Part shown: piece after piece, positions 19,050 through 31,260 of the stretch
How the letters are laid out: each line of letters starts with the position of its first letter
How positions within the stretch are numbered: position 1 is the stretch's first letter
Assembly (NCBI GenBank): GCA_033558025.1
Contig: JAUCEF010000008.1
Location: forward strand, 1,550,001 to 1,614,000
Reading direction: 5' to 3'
DNA from: Phytophthora sp. 'mugwort'
Lineage: Eukaryota; Oomycota; Peronosporomycetes; Peronosporales; Peronosporaceae
Length of the DNA stretch: 64,000 bases
The notes under the pieces: generated by a model
Database searches by the model: none
What the model saw: the letters and a program-made list of their open reading frames with translations, nothing else
What the model was told of the DNA's origin: nothing
Program-made: the position numbers and the translations under genes

Positions 19050-22000
19050 ATCACTACATCATAACTGTCTCGGCCATGCTACGAGTCGAGCCGGCAAGTG
19101 GCTTGGCCTAACTGGTGTGTCGCCATTTGTTAAGATTACCACATCATTCTCGACTTGCCCGACGCTTGACCTCCGACCGTTCCCACGAAACGCACTGGGT
19201 TGCTGGCCTGACGCCTCTCTTCAGACTGATAGCTTCTGTTTGCTCACCTACTCAGCTCAACTTCCTTCTGACTTGTTTCCATGTGTATCGATAACCCAGA
19301 TGGCTAAGAATACTTCTTCTGCTTCCCCAGAACTCAAAGGTTCAGGCAGCCTCTTATTTCTCACTCAGGAGAGGCCTCACCGCTATCGCCCGAGATACCA
19401 ACGGCTCAAGACGACAGCTGCACCGGCAATGTTGCTGGAATGGCTCAAACCACTGCTCCATCTCTCGTTACGAATCTGATGGATCGTCCGAGTCAGCTGA
19501 GACCGCCACTGGTGAGCACGCCTCTCAGTCGACTTCTCCCGAGACCGTCCGTCCAATGCATCCGGTAAGACCAACGCCTAGATGGTGAGTTCACTGAAAT
19601 TGGTTCGTAGATACTCCCCCATCTCTTCTGCCATCGCAGCTGGTCCTAGGTTTCCTGGAGCTCGCCTCCTTGATAAGCCGGAGGATCTTGACGACTTCTT
19701 TGAGGCGGTGTCGCCGGGTTCTACGCCGCTGCGAGGTCATCCGGCGGACCCTCGCTCACGACCAGTTCATCACACATTAACGCCCAAGTCCATCCTTCGG
19801 ATTCGAGATGGTGACAACTCGGCTTTTCCTCTCGCCAAGTCTCCTCCTCCTCGCCAACACTTGGACGAAGACCCAGCGTTGAAGCCTACCCGCCAAGCTT
19901 GGATTCCCTGGCCAGTGACTCGCAAGGGTCTCAGCATTCTCCGAATATATCTTCAGTGGACAGTGACATTCATTCTCCACGCCCGTCACCTCCGCCGAGT
20001 TCACCGCATGCGATCCCGCTGCCAGGGCTCCATCCGGACGGACTAATGGAAACTGGGATTCCTCCACTTCCGTCACCGGAGTCTTCGCCGTCTCAGCTCG
20101 AGTCTCAGTCTCACAACCAAGGCTTCCGCTGGCACACTGGACTCGGCGGGGTCTTCTTCTGCGGGCCTCGAGAATTTACTTGATGACTCAGTTCAGCCTC
20201 CAACTGATCTAGCTGAGCTCTGGTGCTAATTCAGACCGTGAACGTATTCGTTCGGCCGAAGAATTTGAGCGGACTCGGCTGATGGGTATACTCTTCTCCG
20301 ACCTCCAATTCCTGGTCACTGGCGTCACCGGAGAGATCTTTTGGCTGCTCGTTCTCCGACTAAGATGTTGTCACTGCTCCAAGCCGGCTCTTCAGCTTCA
20401 CCGAGTTCTTCCAAAGAACTAGCTCAGCTCCGGCATGGCGTAACTCGGCTGCATCGTGAAAATGGTGCCTTAAGCCGGAGACTGGAATCAGTTTTGGCGT
20501 CGACTGCTCGGCTAGACGTTGAACTGGCTGCGGTGGTTCGTGAACGGGTCAAGTGGAAACAATTATCCAGCATGAATACCACCCATACCACCCCGCTGAC
20601 TTCCTACCGATCTACCATCTATCGACTGGAAATGGAGAAGAGGGAGTCAACTCGGCTAGAGAATTGCCATATTGATGCCATCCAAGAACATGTGAACGGA
20701 CTCCATCGCACGATTGAGGGTTGGAACAAGTATTGTCAACTCCTAACTGATCAGCTCACGGAACGTACGGTGTCTTACAACGCCTTGAAGGTTTTGTCAG
20801 ACACTTATTGCCGTCATCTGCAAGTGGCAGCAAGTTTGGTGACTTCTGGTAGTGACAAGCTGAATTTTCGGTTGGCACACAAACGATCGAGGAGCAAAAC
20901 CGTACGATTACCCGCCTCAAGAACCTCCTCCGTCATCATAGTCCTATTTCCGCGGCAGATCCAGAGGTGGCGATGGCTGCAGCAGCTGGCCTTGACGCTC
21001 CGGGTCTGACTCCCCCCCTGAGATTTCAGCTTGAATACCCGTTTGTGCCGACTTCTCGAAGCCCATTGACCTGAAATTGCACTGATGCAGTCAGATGAGC
21101 CTCGTGAGATCACCTTGCAAGTTTCAGCTCGGTCAAGTGGTTCTGTTGGTCAGCCGAGTTCAAGTGGTTCTGTTGAGCAGTCGAGTTCAAGTGGGTCTGT
21201 TGGGCAGACGACGTTCCGCAGCCCAAGCTGTTCCAGACCTGTCTCCTCCTCCCCGTGTCAAGTTAACGACTCTGAAGCCGACTTCCACACCTACGGATCA
21301 ACCACATCGATTTCCAGAAAGTCGCTATCGTCGGGATCACCTCATTCCGGTGACTCTCCCTTCCGTCCCTGGATTGATCACGCTTCCATCGACAACGTCT
21401 GGTTCGGCGTTAAGTTCGACTGAATTAACGAGCACAGCATCCGCTGCTGTAGCGTTGACTTTGCTGAGTTCGGCGGACGCTGTCCCGCCGCCAAGTTCTT
21501 ATGAGTCTCCTATACCATCGACTCGACTTGTTGCATCGGTAGCTGAGTCCCGATCTCTGACTCCTTCTAACCCGACTGGTATCATTTCGACGATGCCCCG
21601 TGGGAAGATCAAGGGTACTCAGGCCAAGAAGAAATCGAGGAAAGCTGTCTCACCGCAATAAAACCCAAGGTTGCTGTCTCATCGCTTTTGCGTCGATCAT
21701 CTCGAGCTGCATCGGTCACTGCCAGAGCTATTAGCCGAGTCCAACTTGAGGACTTCGAGACGTCTGATGTCGTTGCGCTGGGTCCCTCGAAGATCAAATC
21801 GTCTGGAACCCCCAACTCCCAAGCTAGGATTGGCTCTGGTACATCACTATCTCTCCCTTTCGAAGCCAACTCTTCTGATGCCACGCAGGAGGAGATTCGC
21901 CGACCTCCATGGTCACCTAAGAACCTCTTCATCAAGGTATTCGGGTTTGATGATAATAACAGTGATAATGCTGACGCAAGCAGAGAAGAGAAAATCCCTC

Positions 22001-23660
22001 CAGTTACTTCGTCCGTGCCAAGCCAGTTGTCGTTGGTGCCTCCTCCACAAGCTTCGGATTTTTCCCTCCAGTTTTCTTCCACCAGCACAGGGAGATGGTA
22101 AGCGTCTAAATCAATCGCCTTCTCACCCAGCTCCCAAGGCTTCGAGGTGATTACACTAGCACTTCTGTTCTGGTCACGTCTTCTCCGACTGTTTCCCGGA
22201 CTACAACACTTGCTGATCACTCTACCCGGGTCCATTAAATGCAGAAAATTTTCTGCTCCCAAGAACTCAGCATCTCCAAAGGTGTGGTCTCTCCAGTTAG
22301 CTACTATGGACTCGGCACTGTCGACGCCGACTTCTCCAAAATCTGCATCTTCGAAGTCAGCTTCGGGCATTCCAGCTGTTACAAACTCAGCTCTCTCTCC
22401 TACGTTGGCTAAGAATTCTGCATCCAAGAAGTCGACTTCCAAGAGTCCTGCATCAGGAGTGTCATTAGCGAAGAAGTCGACTCCTACCGGCTCGGCTTCT
22501 TTGAACACAGCATCCGCTAAGTTGGCTTCCGCCGAACCATCGACACCCAAAGGAAAGGGTCGGAAAAGGGGTCGCCTAGTTCGGTTTCAGCTGCCTCAAG
22601 CAAATCCAGCCAAGTTGAAAGTGCTTCTACACCTTCTGGACCCTTGGCGTTATGGATTACTCAGCTGAGGACGCGAGCTGCTCAAGCAGTAGCCCGTGAT
22701 AAACGGGTGACAGAGCTAGTGAAGACATGGTTGAATCCTCCATTCTTCCACCCTGGGTCTGCTCATTGTTGGAAGAAAATCCTCTCATCGTGTCGGGTAG
22801 CTATCAAGATGGAGATTATCGACAGGAAGAGTTATGTCTGTCCGGCTCCTTCCTCCTTGGAAGGGGTTGCAGCTTTTGCTGACATTCAATCTCCCCAGCA
22901 TCCTTGTTGCCGCTTGATGTCGAAGCTCCCAGCTGAGTCTTTCTTCATGTCTCCATCTGTGATGGCTTGAGTACGGGAATGACGATATCAGCCAGTTTCA
23001 CCAGTGGAATTCATCGCTCAATGTTGGCACAAATTACGGGGGGGAGAGAGAAATTGATTGGATGCGTTTTTTTTATCGCTCTCTGGGAGCGTCTGCACTG
23101 GATAGTGCATTCGAGTGTTGTTTTGGATTTACACCCAGATTTGCATTCTGGTGTCCCATCAGCGAGTTTGAGCTCATTCTCCAATTGTGGTTCAGGTATA
23201 GCAAGAGCCGAAGCGTCGTGCAGACAGCCTTCGACCTCTTCTCAAGGAATTATATCAAGCTTTACAGAGAGGTGTTACTGCTCATGACTCAGTGGACCGC
23301 GCCGACTCTGGATTCCGAATAGTTTTTCGACCCATTTGTCCAATTCGCTCCGGCGACTAATATGTCTTGGTTTCCAGAAGCGCGGACTGGAGAGCAAGTG
23401 TTGCTGAAGCTGAACGTGAGGAGCCTTGTCACGCATGGTAGTTGCGCTCGCCGTCATCACATCCTTACAACTAGTGTTTCCCACCGCATCCCGAATTTTC
23501 GGTGTTTACCCTGCCACTTCGAATTAGAGTACGTCCAATCTCACGTGGAAGAGGATTTCGATCAAACGAGCCGACCCCATGCAGTTTGTCTCCTACTGCG
23601 CCGACTCCCGCCAATCGAGGAGGCCTGGCTATATTCGAGACCTTGTAGGCGTTCACTTTA
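19050..23660 (+). pseudogene. Ambisense region of gypsy-2: degenerate plus-strand protein with coiled coil
   Basis: Between the chromodomain gene and the left LTR the longest meaningful frames run against pol. From left to right they give MAKNTSSASPELKGS (19300), a Ser/Pro-rich segment (about 19890-20090), a 222-residue coiled-coil frame (20341-21009, LAQLRHGVTRLHRENGALSR), long Ser/Ala/Lys/Thr/Pro tracts (22147-22668), a helical segment (TRAAQAVARDKRVTELVKTW, about 22650-22730) and a Phe/Leu/Trp-rich stretch (23062-23322). Frames shift repeatedly, so this copy is dead. Additional antisense ORFs between pol and the 3' LTR are known in some plant gypsy lineages. I recognise no enzymatic domain here. 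Confidence 0.45.
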
Positions 23661-23861
23661 GTGGTTCTCACGTTCACTTAGTCCAATTTCAGGGCACCTT
23701 AGCTGAGTTGATATTTGAGTAGTAGGCATGACGTCTCAGATGGGACACCACGACTTCATTTCATTCATATACAATCATACACTGGTAGTAGTAGCTTTGT
23801 TCCATCCCACCAGGCCTGAATCCCGGCCAACCGGTGGGGGACAACTTATGGCACCGTAGTG

Positions 23862-24362
23862 CTAGTTTTCGTTTGCCACTTGCACCATCTGCAGACGATT
23901 CTCTCGTTTCTTTTGCCGTAAATAATCAAACAATAAACCTCCATATGACAAGTTCGTAAGTGGTTTCCATGTCGGCCCGTCGTAGCCGACCCATTTGACC
24001 TTGAACAACCGCTGAGCTCTGTTGGCGGTAGTTGGTAACGACATATCGTCATCCAGAATCACTTCTACTTCATATTTGTCGGTACTATCATCAATTTCCC
24101 AGCTATCTTCTGGAAGGAGTTCTCCATCGAAATCGAAACGTTGGTTTTCGCTGAGTTCGTCCTCCAGCTGAGCAGTGTGTCTTTGCCCCGGGTCGGTTAC
24201 TGCTTTCAGCCGAGATACATGTACTACCGGATAAAACCGATACCCACCTTTGTCGGGAAGCTCCAGTTCGTACGCAAACTCTTCAACCTTCGTCTTCACT
24301 CGGAACGGTTCGTGCCACCTATGGGCTGGCTTCTTTTTCAAACCTGGTTTGACCCGTTCCAT
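23862..24362 (-). CDS. Gypsy-2 integrase C-terminus with chromodomain
   Basis: A 166-residue open frame starts with an integrase-tail segment (RWHEPFRVKTKVEEFAYELE, YPVVHVSRLKAV), followed by an acidic linker and a chromodomain: KYEVEVILDDD, RLFKVKWVGYDGPTWKPL and LLFDYLRQK, with aromatic residues in the expected places. Chromodomains at the integrase C-terminus define chromoviruses and are thought to steer integration to heterochromatin through methylated histone H3. The same segment recurs on the plus strand at 61661-62050. Confidence 0.85.
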   Translation of the reverse strand: MERVKPGLKKKPAHRWHEPFRVKTKVEEFAYELELPDKGGYRFYPVVHVSRLKAVTDPGQRHTAQLEDELSENQRFDFDGELLPEDSWEIDDSTDKYEVEVILDDDMSLPTTANRAQRLFKVKWVGYDGPTWKPLTNLSYGGLLFDYLRQKKRENRLQMVQVANEN

Positions 24363-25240
24363 GAAACAACCAGACTTGGTCTCCTTCGTTGAACAAGGAC
24401 TTCTGGTGCTCTACCAACTCGGCTAATACGTTTTCTCCCAACTTAGATGAGTTATCTGAGTTTGGGATGGCTTCGCATTCCTTTTTACCAAGACGTGCAT
24501 TATGTTCTTCGGCTCGCCGAGTTTTCTCGGCTATCTGGTATTCCTTAGCGAGTCTAACGCGATTTCCGTTGACGATTGGCCTCTCTACGCCATTGCATAG
24601 CATCAGCTGAGTTGGCTGTGTCGGTTTTGATAGTTGATGTCATTGCTTTGAGCGTGGACTGGCCGTACCATCCATGCACGAAGTGGAAGGGTGCTTCACG
24701 TCGAGTTGTATCGCGTAGGTTGTTTATGGCATGGACCATTCTTTCAGCTATGTCGTCCCAGTCGGGTTGCAGCGGGTCTTCTACATATACACGAATAGTC
24801 TGGACCATCGTCTTGACTGAGCGTTCTTGTTGGCCGTTAGCTTGAGGCCGGTAATTCAGCGTTGCCCTAGACCGCGACTGCATCAACTCAGCGAACGCTT
24901 GGAACACTTCTCTCATGAAGCGGGGATCTCTATCATGGCGGATTAACGATGGAACATCGAACCTCCGGCATACACATTCTGCGAAAATTTTCGCCATTCC
25001 AATCCTCCCGTGTCACTCATAGCTTTTGATATCACAAACGCCGTGAAATGGTCTTGGAAAATTAATAGCGCTGTGTTGTCCCGCTGAGGCTTCGGTAACG
25101 GAATTATAAGATACCAGTTGGAATGGGTATTCAGATACAACATTGCCTGGTGAATAGTCCCTTAGCTGGGGCTTGCTTTTACTCGTGCTGCAATCTTCAT
25201 ATGCCTGGACGTGTTTGAGTACATCAGCATATAACCCCAT
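24363..25240 (-). pseudogene. Gypsy-2 integrase zinc-binding and core domains
   Basis: Minus frames 25013-25240 (ADVLKHVQAYEDCSTSKSK, FQLVSYN), 24943-25143 (NWYLIIPLPKPQRDNTALLI, the first-Asp strand shifted) and 24554-24997 (MAKIFAECVCRRFDVPSLIR, HDRDPRFM, LNYRPQANGQQERSVKTM with the catalytic Glu) give the integrase in order but in different frames. 24319-24603 continues toward the C-terminus with KTRRAEEHNARLGKKE and EGDQVWLF. The core is recognisable but not translatable as one protein. Confidence 0.8.
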
Positions 25241-26014
25241 CTAATAGAACTCAGCTTTCACCCGATGAACGGTCCGTACAATTCCCTGGCGACCTCCTTC
25301 TATCGAGTTGTGGCAGTTATGGAGTACTTCGTCGATCATCGTTGTTGGTATCACCAGTCTCAGCTTGAGATCGCCATCGTCGGACTCAACTGCTCGCCGT
25401 CTCTGACCCTGGTAGTACAGCAGACCATCTTCACTGAGTACCAAGTTGCCGGCTATTTTGCTTCCTCGCTGAGCACGACGATGGTTGAGCCCATCGAGCT
25501 CTCCTCGAAATAGTGCTTTCAAGTCGGCCCACTTCAACTCTTCTTCTTGAGCTCTTGATATGCGTCGTCGCCGTTCCGCTTGCACCACTACTGGATCAAT
25601 GTCTGTTGCATTGGGCACGCGATTCTCCTCAACTGGTATTTGAGTTGATCCTTCTACTCGGCTCCTAAATGAGATCAGTTGTGGTGACTCAAGCTCAATT
25701 CCAACCTCTTCCACGTCTGGCAGGATGGTTGTGTCGTCTCCAGTTGACTTCTGTATTCGTCTAGCCGACCTTGACGGTTCTTTCGCCGGGTTCAACATGT
25801 TTTCATCATCGAAGTGGACTCGGCGGGTTTGTCGTCTGGTCATCACTGCTATCCGACTAGCCTCCACGTTGTTTTCATCTTGGCTCTTCGTATCTAGTTC
25901 TTCAGAAATCCGATTCAGCATCTTCAACTCGGCTTTTCGTTCGCCGCTGAGTACCACACGACCTGCTTTGTTCTCCAGAGCTTCCGTAGCGAGAGAGTAG
26001 CTGCGTTGTAGCAA
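25241..26014 (-). CDS. Gypsy-2 RNase H to integrase linker with start of the HHCC finger
   Basis: A 257-residue frame begins at the end of RNase H (SYSLATEALENKAG), runs through a charged linker (MTRRQTRRVHFDDENML) and reaches the pre-integrase region: LFRGELDGL, NLVLSEDGLLYY, and LHNCHNSIEGGRQGIVRT, the His part of the HHCC zinc finger, then VHRVKAEFY. It is the longest unbroken pol segment in this element. The frame is lost at about 25241, from where the zinc finger continues in another frame. Confidence 0.75.
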   Translation of the reverse strand: MLQRSYSLATEALENKAGRVVLSGERKAELKMLNRISEELDTKSQDENNVEASRIAVMTRRQTRRVHFDDENMLNPAKEPSRSARRIQKSTGDDTTILPDVEEVGIELESPQLISFRSRVEGSTQIPVEENRVPNATDIDPVVVQAERRRRISRAQEEELKWADLKALFRGELDGLNHRRAQRGSKIAGNLVLSEDGLLYYQGQRRRAVESDDGDLKLRLVIPTTMIDEVLHNCHNSIEGGRQGIVRTVHRVKAEFY

Positions 26015-26934
26015 CGTACTGCATGCAAAAGTGAACTGACTTTAGCCGCTCAGTCATCTCTTTGTGGCGTGCCAACTCGACTTGCAACGTCTCCTTCTTA
26101 CACGCGATCATCCCCATGGATTGCTGGATTACAAGCCGCGAGTCCCCGACGATTACCAGATCGATTACTCCACGGTCTAAAGCTGCGGTTACACCGTTAT
26201 TCATTCCAGTCTACTCTGCTATGTTAACCTGGTGGACGAGATGTACGCACTCTCAGCGATCTCAATGTCCCATGCCGGTAAGCGCCACAAGATCCAAGAG
26301 CGGTTTCCATACCCACCGTTCTTCTCAGTCTTAGCGGACCCGTTGAATGACAGTACATAACCTTCAAAGACTCGAGGCAGGTGATCATACAATAGTGCTG
26401 GGTCTAAAAAAATCGTACTACCGCCGAGTTCTTCGAAGGAGGGGCAATGTGCGCGAGCGATTCGTCGAGTCCAATGTGTGGAGTGATAGACGCCTGCAAG
26501 CTGAGCGAAGTCGACATCCCGCTCTCGGACCCGTTTTACCTGAAGATGAAAGGGTGACAATAACACTACGAAGCTCGTAGCCCGACCGTAAAGCGATTTA
26601 GTCTGGTAAACCCACTCCAAGGTAGAAAAGCGAATAAACACAGTGAGTGTTTAGCTGGCTAGCAGTATATAGCTGACTTTCAGCAAATGGAGTAAAGCTA
26701 ATATCTCCTTCTCAGCTGGATAATAGTTGACTTCGTTGTCCTTGAGGACTCGACCACAGAGCCGAACTGGGTGCAAATTTATCATCATGAAGCTGTATCA
26801 AGGTGAAACTCAAAGCCCAGTCATTGGCGAAAAGCATAATGTAGACATCTTTCGATGGGTCAAAGTGTCGCAGTATTGGAGCTCGGATGACTTTGTCTTT
26901 CAATGCTGCACAAGCTGACTTAGCTGAAGTCAGG
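25902..26934 (-). pseudogene. Gypsy-2 RNase H domain
   Basis: 26219-26641 holds the first part (VFEGYVLSFNGSAKTEKNGG, where a catalytic Asp is expected in FDGSAK but Asn is read). 25902-26204 holds LDRGVIDLVIVGDSRLVIQQ (a conserved Asp in GDSR) and ARHKEMTERLKSVHF. The tether region 26640-26934 (ILRHFDPSKDVYIMLFANDW) links it to RT. Stops and shifts separate the pieces. The Asn for Asp change would itself be inactivating. Confidence 0.7.
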
Positions 26935-27480
26935 TCATTTTTCCGAAGTGAAGTCAGTATCCTTAAGCTGGTAGAGGACAGCTCCGTGTACTGCCAGGTT
27001 CTGAATGAACCGACTATAGTAATTCAGTGCGTCCAGAAAACCTTGCATTCCCTTGTTCGATTTCGGGAAAGGTAACTCAGCTATCTCAGCAAACTTCTTC
27101 GGATTGGCAAATATACCACTCGGCAAGAAACCATGATGGGAGGAAATTAACGGTCTGTTGCACAAAGATGCTCTTGGTGAAACTGATGCTGATTCTGCAC
27201 TCGGCAAACCCCGATTTAATAATCGATCTAGCATGGCTAAACATTCATTAAACGTCTTTCCACCAAAGCAGATATCATCCACAAATGACAAGCGTTCGAG
27301 CACCGGGACGTGTTTGGATTCATCGGATTCTCCATTCCTGAACATGTTACCATCTGGTCCATCCACCAATTCCTGGAGCGGATCGGATTCAGCTAAGACG
27401 CGGTGATCAGATTCGAACTTGGTCGGGTAACTCGGCTCAGGGGTTAGCTGAGTTCTGTAGTGAAGTGAACAAGAGAAAGT
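26935..27480 (-). pseudogene. Gypsy-2 reverse transcriptase, active-site half
   Basis: One frame contains LQELVDGPDGNMF, then PVLERLSFVDDICFGGKTF with the FVDD active site (about 27260-27300), LAMLDRLLNRG, and after a shift KKFAEIAELPFPKSNKGMQG and LDALNYYSRFIQNLAVHGA from the thumb/connection region. The N-terminal half of RT lies beyond the foreign segment, at 28390-28990. Confidence 0.8.
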
Positions 27481-28389
27481 TACCTTGCGCAACAGACAGA
27501 GCAGGAGCCACTCCCAGTAATATGTGGGAAGGTTTTCCGTAACGGATTGGAGGGATGATGGAGACGCTAACGGCAGCGGGTTGATGGATCCCGACCGGAT
27601 TGGATGGATCAGGACCCTGAACGCGCGGCAACCGGCTAAGTGCTGATTAACCCGCTTGGATTGGAAAGCGAACTTAGGCCGGATCCAAGGTACCGGATTC
27701 GGCCATAGTAAGGGCGGATCCGCCGTAGAAACAGGACAGAAAAACCAGATAGGTAAAAGCGTAGAAGGAGAACAGGAATCCTGATAGCGTAGACGGTGGA
27801 CAAAGATCTAGTGGCTAGGAGCCCAAGTGGGATGGGAAGGCCGAATCGAGTGGTGGCCAGGGCCCCCATAAGTCAGAATCGAATTTGCTTGGAAGTACAC
27901 AACACTGGTTATTAGTGTAGGGATCCACATTGGCCCATACTTTAATCAAGTAATATACTCCATCCATTTGTGGCACTTACTAGATAAGGTTGGCTAGAAG
28001 TCTGCCTTTCGGTTCTCAACCCCCCTCAACGTCCCCGCTATTGGTAGCGGTACAAGCAACGTAAAGGTTAAAGGAAGCCCCTCAACGCGGTACTACTCCG
28101 GATCCGGTTTACTATACCGATCCACAAGATCTATGGCCAAGTCTAAGATCAACTCGAACGGATCTCGGTGTGTAAGAATACCCACGCCAGATCCACCCCC
28201 CAAGTCCTACTAATGGACGATTCAGAGCTCACCTGTGTGCGCATCTCGTGTCAACGAGAGAGCAGATCCAGCCCGCCGACGGGTACACAAGGTGAACTTC
28301 GGCAACTACACGGCTATCGGAGTACCCCCTCCCCAGTCGGTGTCTGGGCGCAGTGGGTGCACGGATCCAGTGATTTTTACTGATCCGCT
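27481..28389. mobile_element. Unidentified insertion inside the gypsy-2 reverse transcriptase
   Basis: About 0.9 kb with no pol similarity separates the two RT halves. It has a recurrent GGATCC/CGGATCC-like motif and no long frame. The size and position suit a solo LTR or other small element, but I could not fix its ends or a target duplication. Confidence 0.4.
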
Positions 28390-28990
28390 CCACCACAGTT
28401 CCTCCTGCGCTATGTTGACTACGCTGAGTTGCGGCTGCTTCCTCAGCTTGGCGGACACGTTCGGCATTAGCAGTCCATCCACCACGGTTGTTTATAACCC
28501 CGCAAGGTGTTGTCGCTTAGCCGCTGGTAAACCATAGGGGCGTTTTTCAAGCTAAAAGGCCACTCAAAATGTCCCAGCGCACAGATAAAAGCTGAAATTT
28601 GCCTAGCCCGTCGAGTCATCCTAACAGTCCAAAATCCGCTAGCCGCATCCAGGGAGCAAAACCAAAGGTATCTTTCCAGATCAGTTAGCGAATCATGGGA
28701 CTAATGGCATGGCATATTCCATGAGCACCGTGACTGTGTTGACCATCTTGTAATCGATACACAGACGGACATCCACCCATTCTTTTTAAGTACCATAACA
28801 ATCAGGGATGCCCAAGGACTGTCCAAGAAGGCAATCAACCCAGCTTCCAATAGACCCTTGAGGAGCTCTTACAACTTCTTTAAATGCTTGATAGGTGCCC
28901 GACGGGCTCGTTGTTTGATTGGCTGATGTCCTTGAACCTCGATATAGCAAATGGCACCATAAACTGGTGGTGGCTGTGCATTACCACTCG
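28390..28990 (-). pseudogene. Gypsy-2 reverse transcriptase, N-terminal half
   Basis: Minus frames read YIEVQGHQPIKQRARRAPIK, LLKGLLEAGLIAFLDSPWAS (fingers), SLDAASGFWTVRM (domain A with the first catalytic Asp) and GHFEWPFSLKNAP (domain B, from canonical PFGLKNAP). Stops interrupt it. This is upstream RT sequence matching 26935-27480 in order and strand. Confidence 0.75.
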
Positions 28991-30316
28991 CGATCATGAT
29001 ACCTTCATGACGTTTAAGCATCATTACCAGCTATTGTTGTTTCTCCGGTGTGTGATCACATCACATTATTTCCAGTGTAATCGAGAACCGTAGGCGCCTA
29101 ACCATTCAAATCAGGCAGAAAAGCCAACTCACAAGCGTAATTCTCCAGATCAATCTCATTCGCTGAGTGTTCGAACTCAGCTACATCCGTGCTTTCATCG
29201 CGCACCGTCGTTACAGCCAGGTCCTCGACCATCGCCATCGCTGCCATGAGACGAAGTCGCAAATATTCTTCAGGGTCATCTGTGAGTGATTCGTCACTCG
29301 CATCGATTTCTCCACTCCACAACCTTCTGCTGGACGTCTCCGCTGGGTTTGTTCTGGTGTTCTCTCCGACTTTTCCAGCGATGGCGGGTACTCTCATTAT
29401 CGCGCTAGGCGGATCATCCGTCGTGCTGAGTGACTCACTCGAACCAATCTCGGCTACCAAATCGCTGGGGTAACGGAATCTATCACCCCTGCCGAGGTGC
29501 GGGATGTGTCTGCCGCGTTTACTAACTTTGCTGAAGATTGTTTGACTTCAGCTGATTTCATTCTTAGACTATCTACGGGGTCACCGAACTTAGCGGATGA
29601 GCATTCAGAGTCGGAAGACTCAGTGGAAGGCCGAGTTTGATCTTCAGGGAGTATAGTATCGCTTCTGGACCGTTCCAACCGCTCCCAACGCTGCGCACAA
29701 GTGGGTTCTTCTTCTCGGCTCCTGGAACTGTGTTGCTACCGCTGTATCAGCCCTGTCGGGGTTTCATACTGCCGTTTTGCCAACGCTGGTGGTTGTTGTG
29801 CGATCCACTCGTCGTACAGTCGTTGTTCTTTTCTCAACAGATCTTTATCGATAGCGGACTCAAAAAGCTAGAACTTGCCAATCTCGGTATTTCGCTGAGT
29901 CGAGCTTCGCATAGCCATTGTTTGGTGGAAGATTACCATGTGGTGCCCATAGCACCGCCGGGAAGTGAGCGGGACATTATACCAATTTACTGCTGACGTT
30001 CGTAATTATTACCCGTATGGCCTTGCCCTTGGGATTATGCGCAACCGTCGGAATCCAATCATTAGTGCGCCGAATCCACATCTCATAAGTATCGCGACTC
30101 GGCTGACGGCGCCGTAAGCTGAACTCAACTGTCAGCCGACTCGGCACATTCAACGATTCAGTAGGACCATCAGTTGTCGGGTTGCCATACTCCGTTTCTC
30201 CTACTCAGCGTTGCGTGACTTTGGAACTGGTACTACTACTTCGTCTGGCAATTTCGCAGTCGAGTTGTAAGGATCCATTCGTATTGTTGCTTGCATCATA
30301 AAGTGGGCACCCAGTA
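28991..30316 (-). pseudogene. Gypsy-2 protease-RT linker
   Basis: Just after protease a segment GVDLILGAHFMMQATIRM and DEVVVPVPKSRNA (about 30190-30320) matches the conserved post-protease region. 29098-29460 is an acidic linker (DPEEYLRLRLMAAMAMVEDL). 29454-29678 is Ser-rich. There are no catalytic motifs, as expected between protease and RT. Confidence 0.55.
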
Positions 30317-30661
30317 TCAGGTCAACACCTGCATGATGTGACATAACCCATACTTCAAACTCGTAGACGATATCCAGCCGAGTGTAACTTTAACCACTGC
30401 CCTCGCCGTTGTAGACACCTTGCCTTTACCGATCCCTTGCACGTTGATCTGCAAATCAATGCTTGCATGCCGCTTCAATCGCAGCCGCCGCGTCAAAGAT
30501 TCACTAATAGCTGAGACATTTGTCCCAGTATCGAGTAGAATCTTCGTCCGCTCGTCGTTTACCGCACCCATCACTAGAGCTCGCATACGAACTCGGCGAC
30601 CAAACGTTTGTGCCGACCACCAGCCCATGCGCTCTCCGGGATGCAGTTTCACCGTCACCAC
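30317..30661 (-). CDS. Gypsy-2 aspartic protease domain
   Basis: A 114-residue frame contains MVTVKLHPGERMGWWSAQTF and the retroviral-type active site TKILLDTGTNVSAISESL (DTG), followed by RRLRLKRHASIDLQINVQGI. A nearly identical domain occurs on the plus strand at 60815-61372. The frame ends soon after the active-site half. A second flap region is not clear. Confidence 0.8.
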   Translation of the reverse strand: MVTVKLHPGERMGWWSAQTFGRRVRMRALVMGAVNDERTKILLDTGTNVSAISESLTRRLRLKRHASIDLQINVQGIGKGKVSTTARAVVKVTLGWISSTSLKYGLCHIMQVLT

Positions 30662-31119
30662 ACTACCATCGGCTTTTCTTCGTCACCGGGTCTCTACTCT
30701 TGCACCCATAACAACTCGGCAATCTTCCTCTGGATCGCTGAGTTCAACATTCCCGTCAATTTCATATTCAAGTTCCTCGTTGTCTTCACCACCTTTACCG
30801 GGCCGTTGTGGTGCTTCGCCTACAAAAGCAAACACGTAGTTCGCTTCCACCACTGGCTCAGCTGACTGTGACAGCCCGTTATCCTCCAACCCAGTCAGTG
30901 TTGGCGGGCCGCCGAGTTTAAATCCTTCGGCTCGTAAATGTCGTGGAGCTCAGCTGGCACAGCTGACTTGTCGACTGATGTTCGGACAAATTTGGTGAGC
31001 GTTTTCAGACGCTGGAAACAACTCACAGCGCCCGACTTCATGTACCTGTTTGCAGAACGCGCAGCGTTGACGGCAGAAATGTGCTGAGTGTCTATCGCCT
31101 CCACACGTGACGCATGTCC

Positions 31120-31260
31120 GTAGCGAGGACGGTCGGGTGAGTCATCTCGGCGATCTCGACGATCGTAACGTGGGCGTTCAAGCGAGTCATCACGACGATC
31201 TCGGCGCTCAAAACGCTGGCGTTCAAGCGAGTCATCTCGGGGGTCTCGACGGGTCAGACG
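31120..31260 (-). repeat. Short tandem RRDDSLERxR-type coding repeat in gypsy-2 Gag
   Basis: Three or four imperfect copies of a roughly 33-bp unit encode the charged unit RRDDSLERPRYDR and variants. It is a low-complexity tract typical of nucleic-acid-binding Gag tails. Confidence 0.65.
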
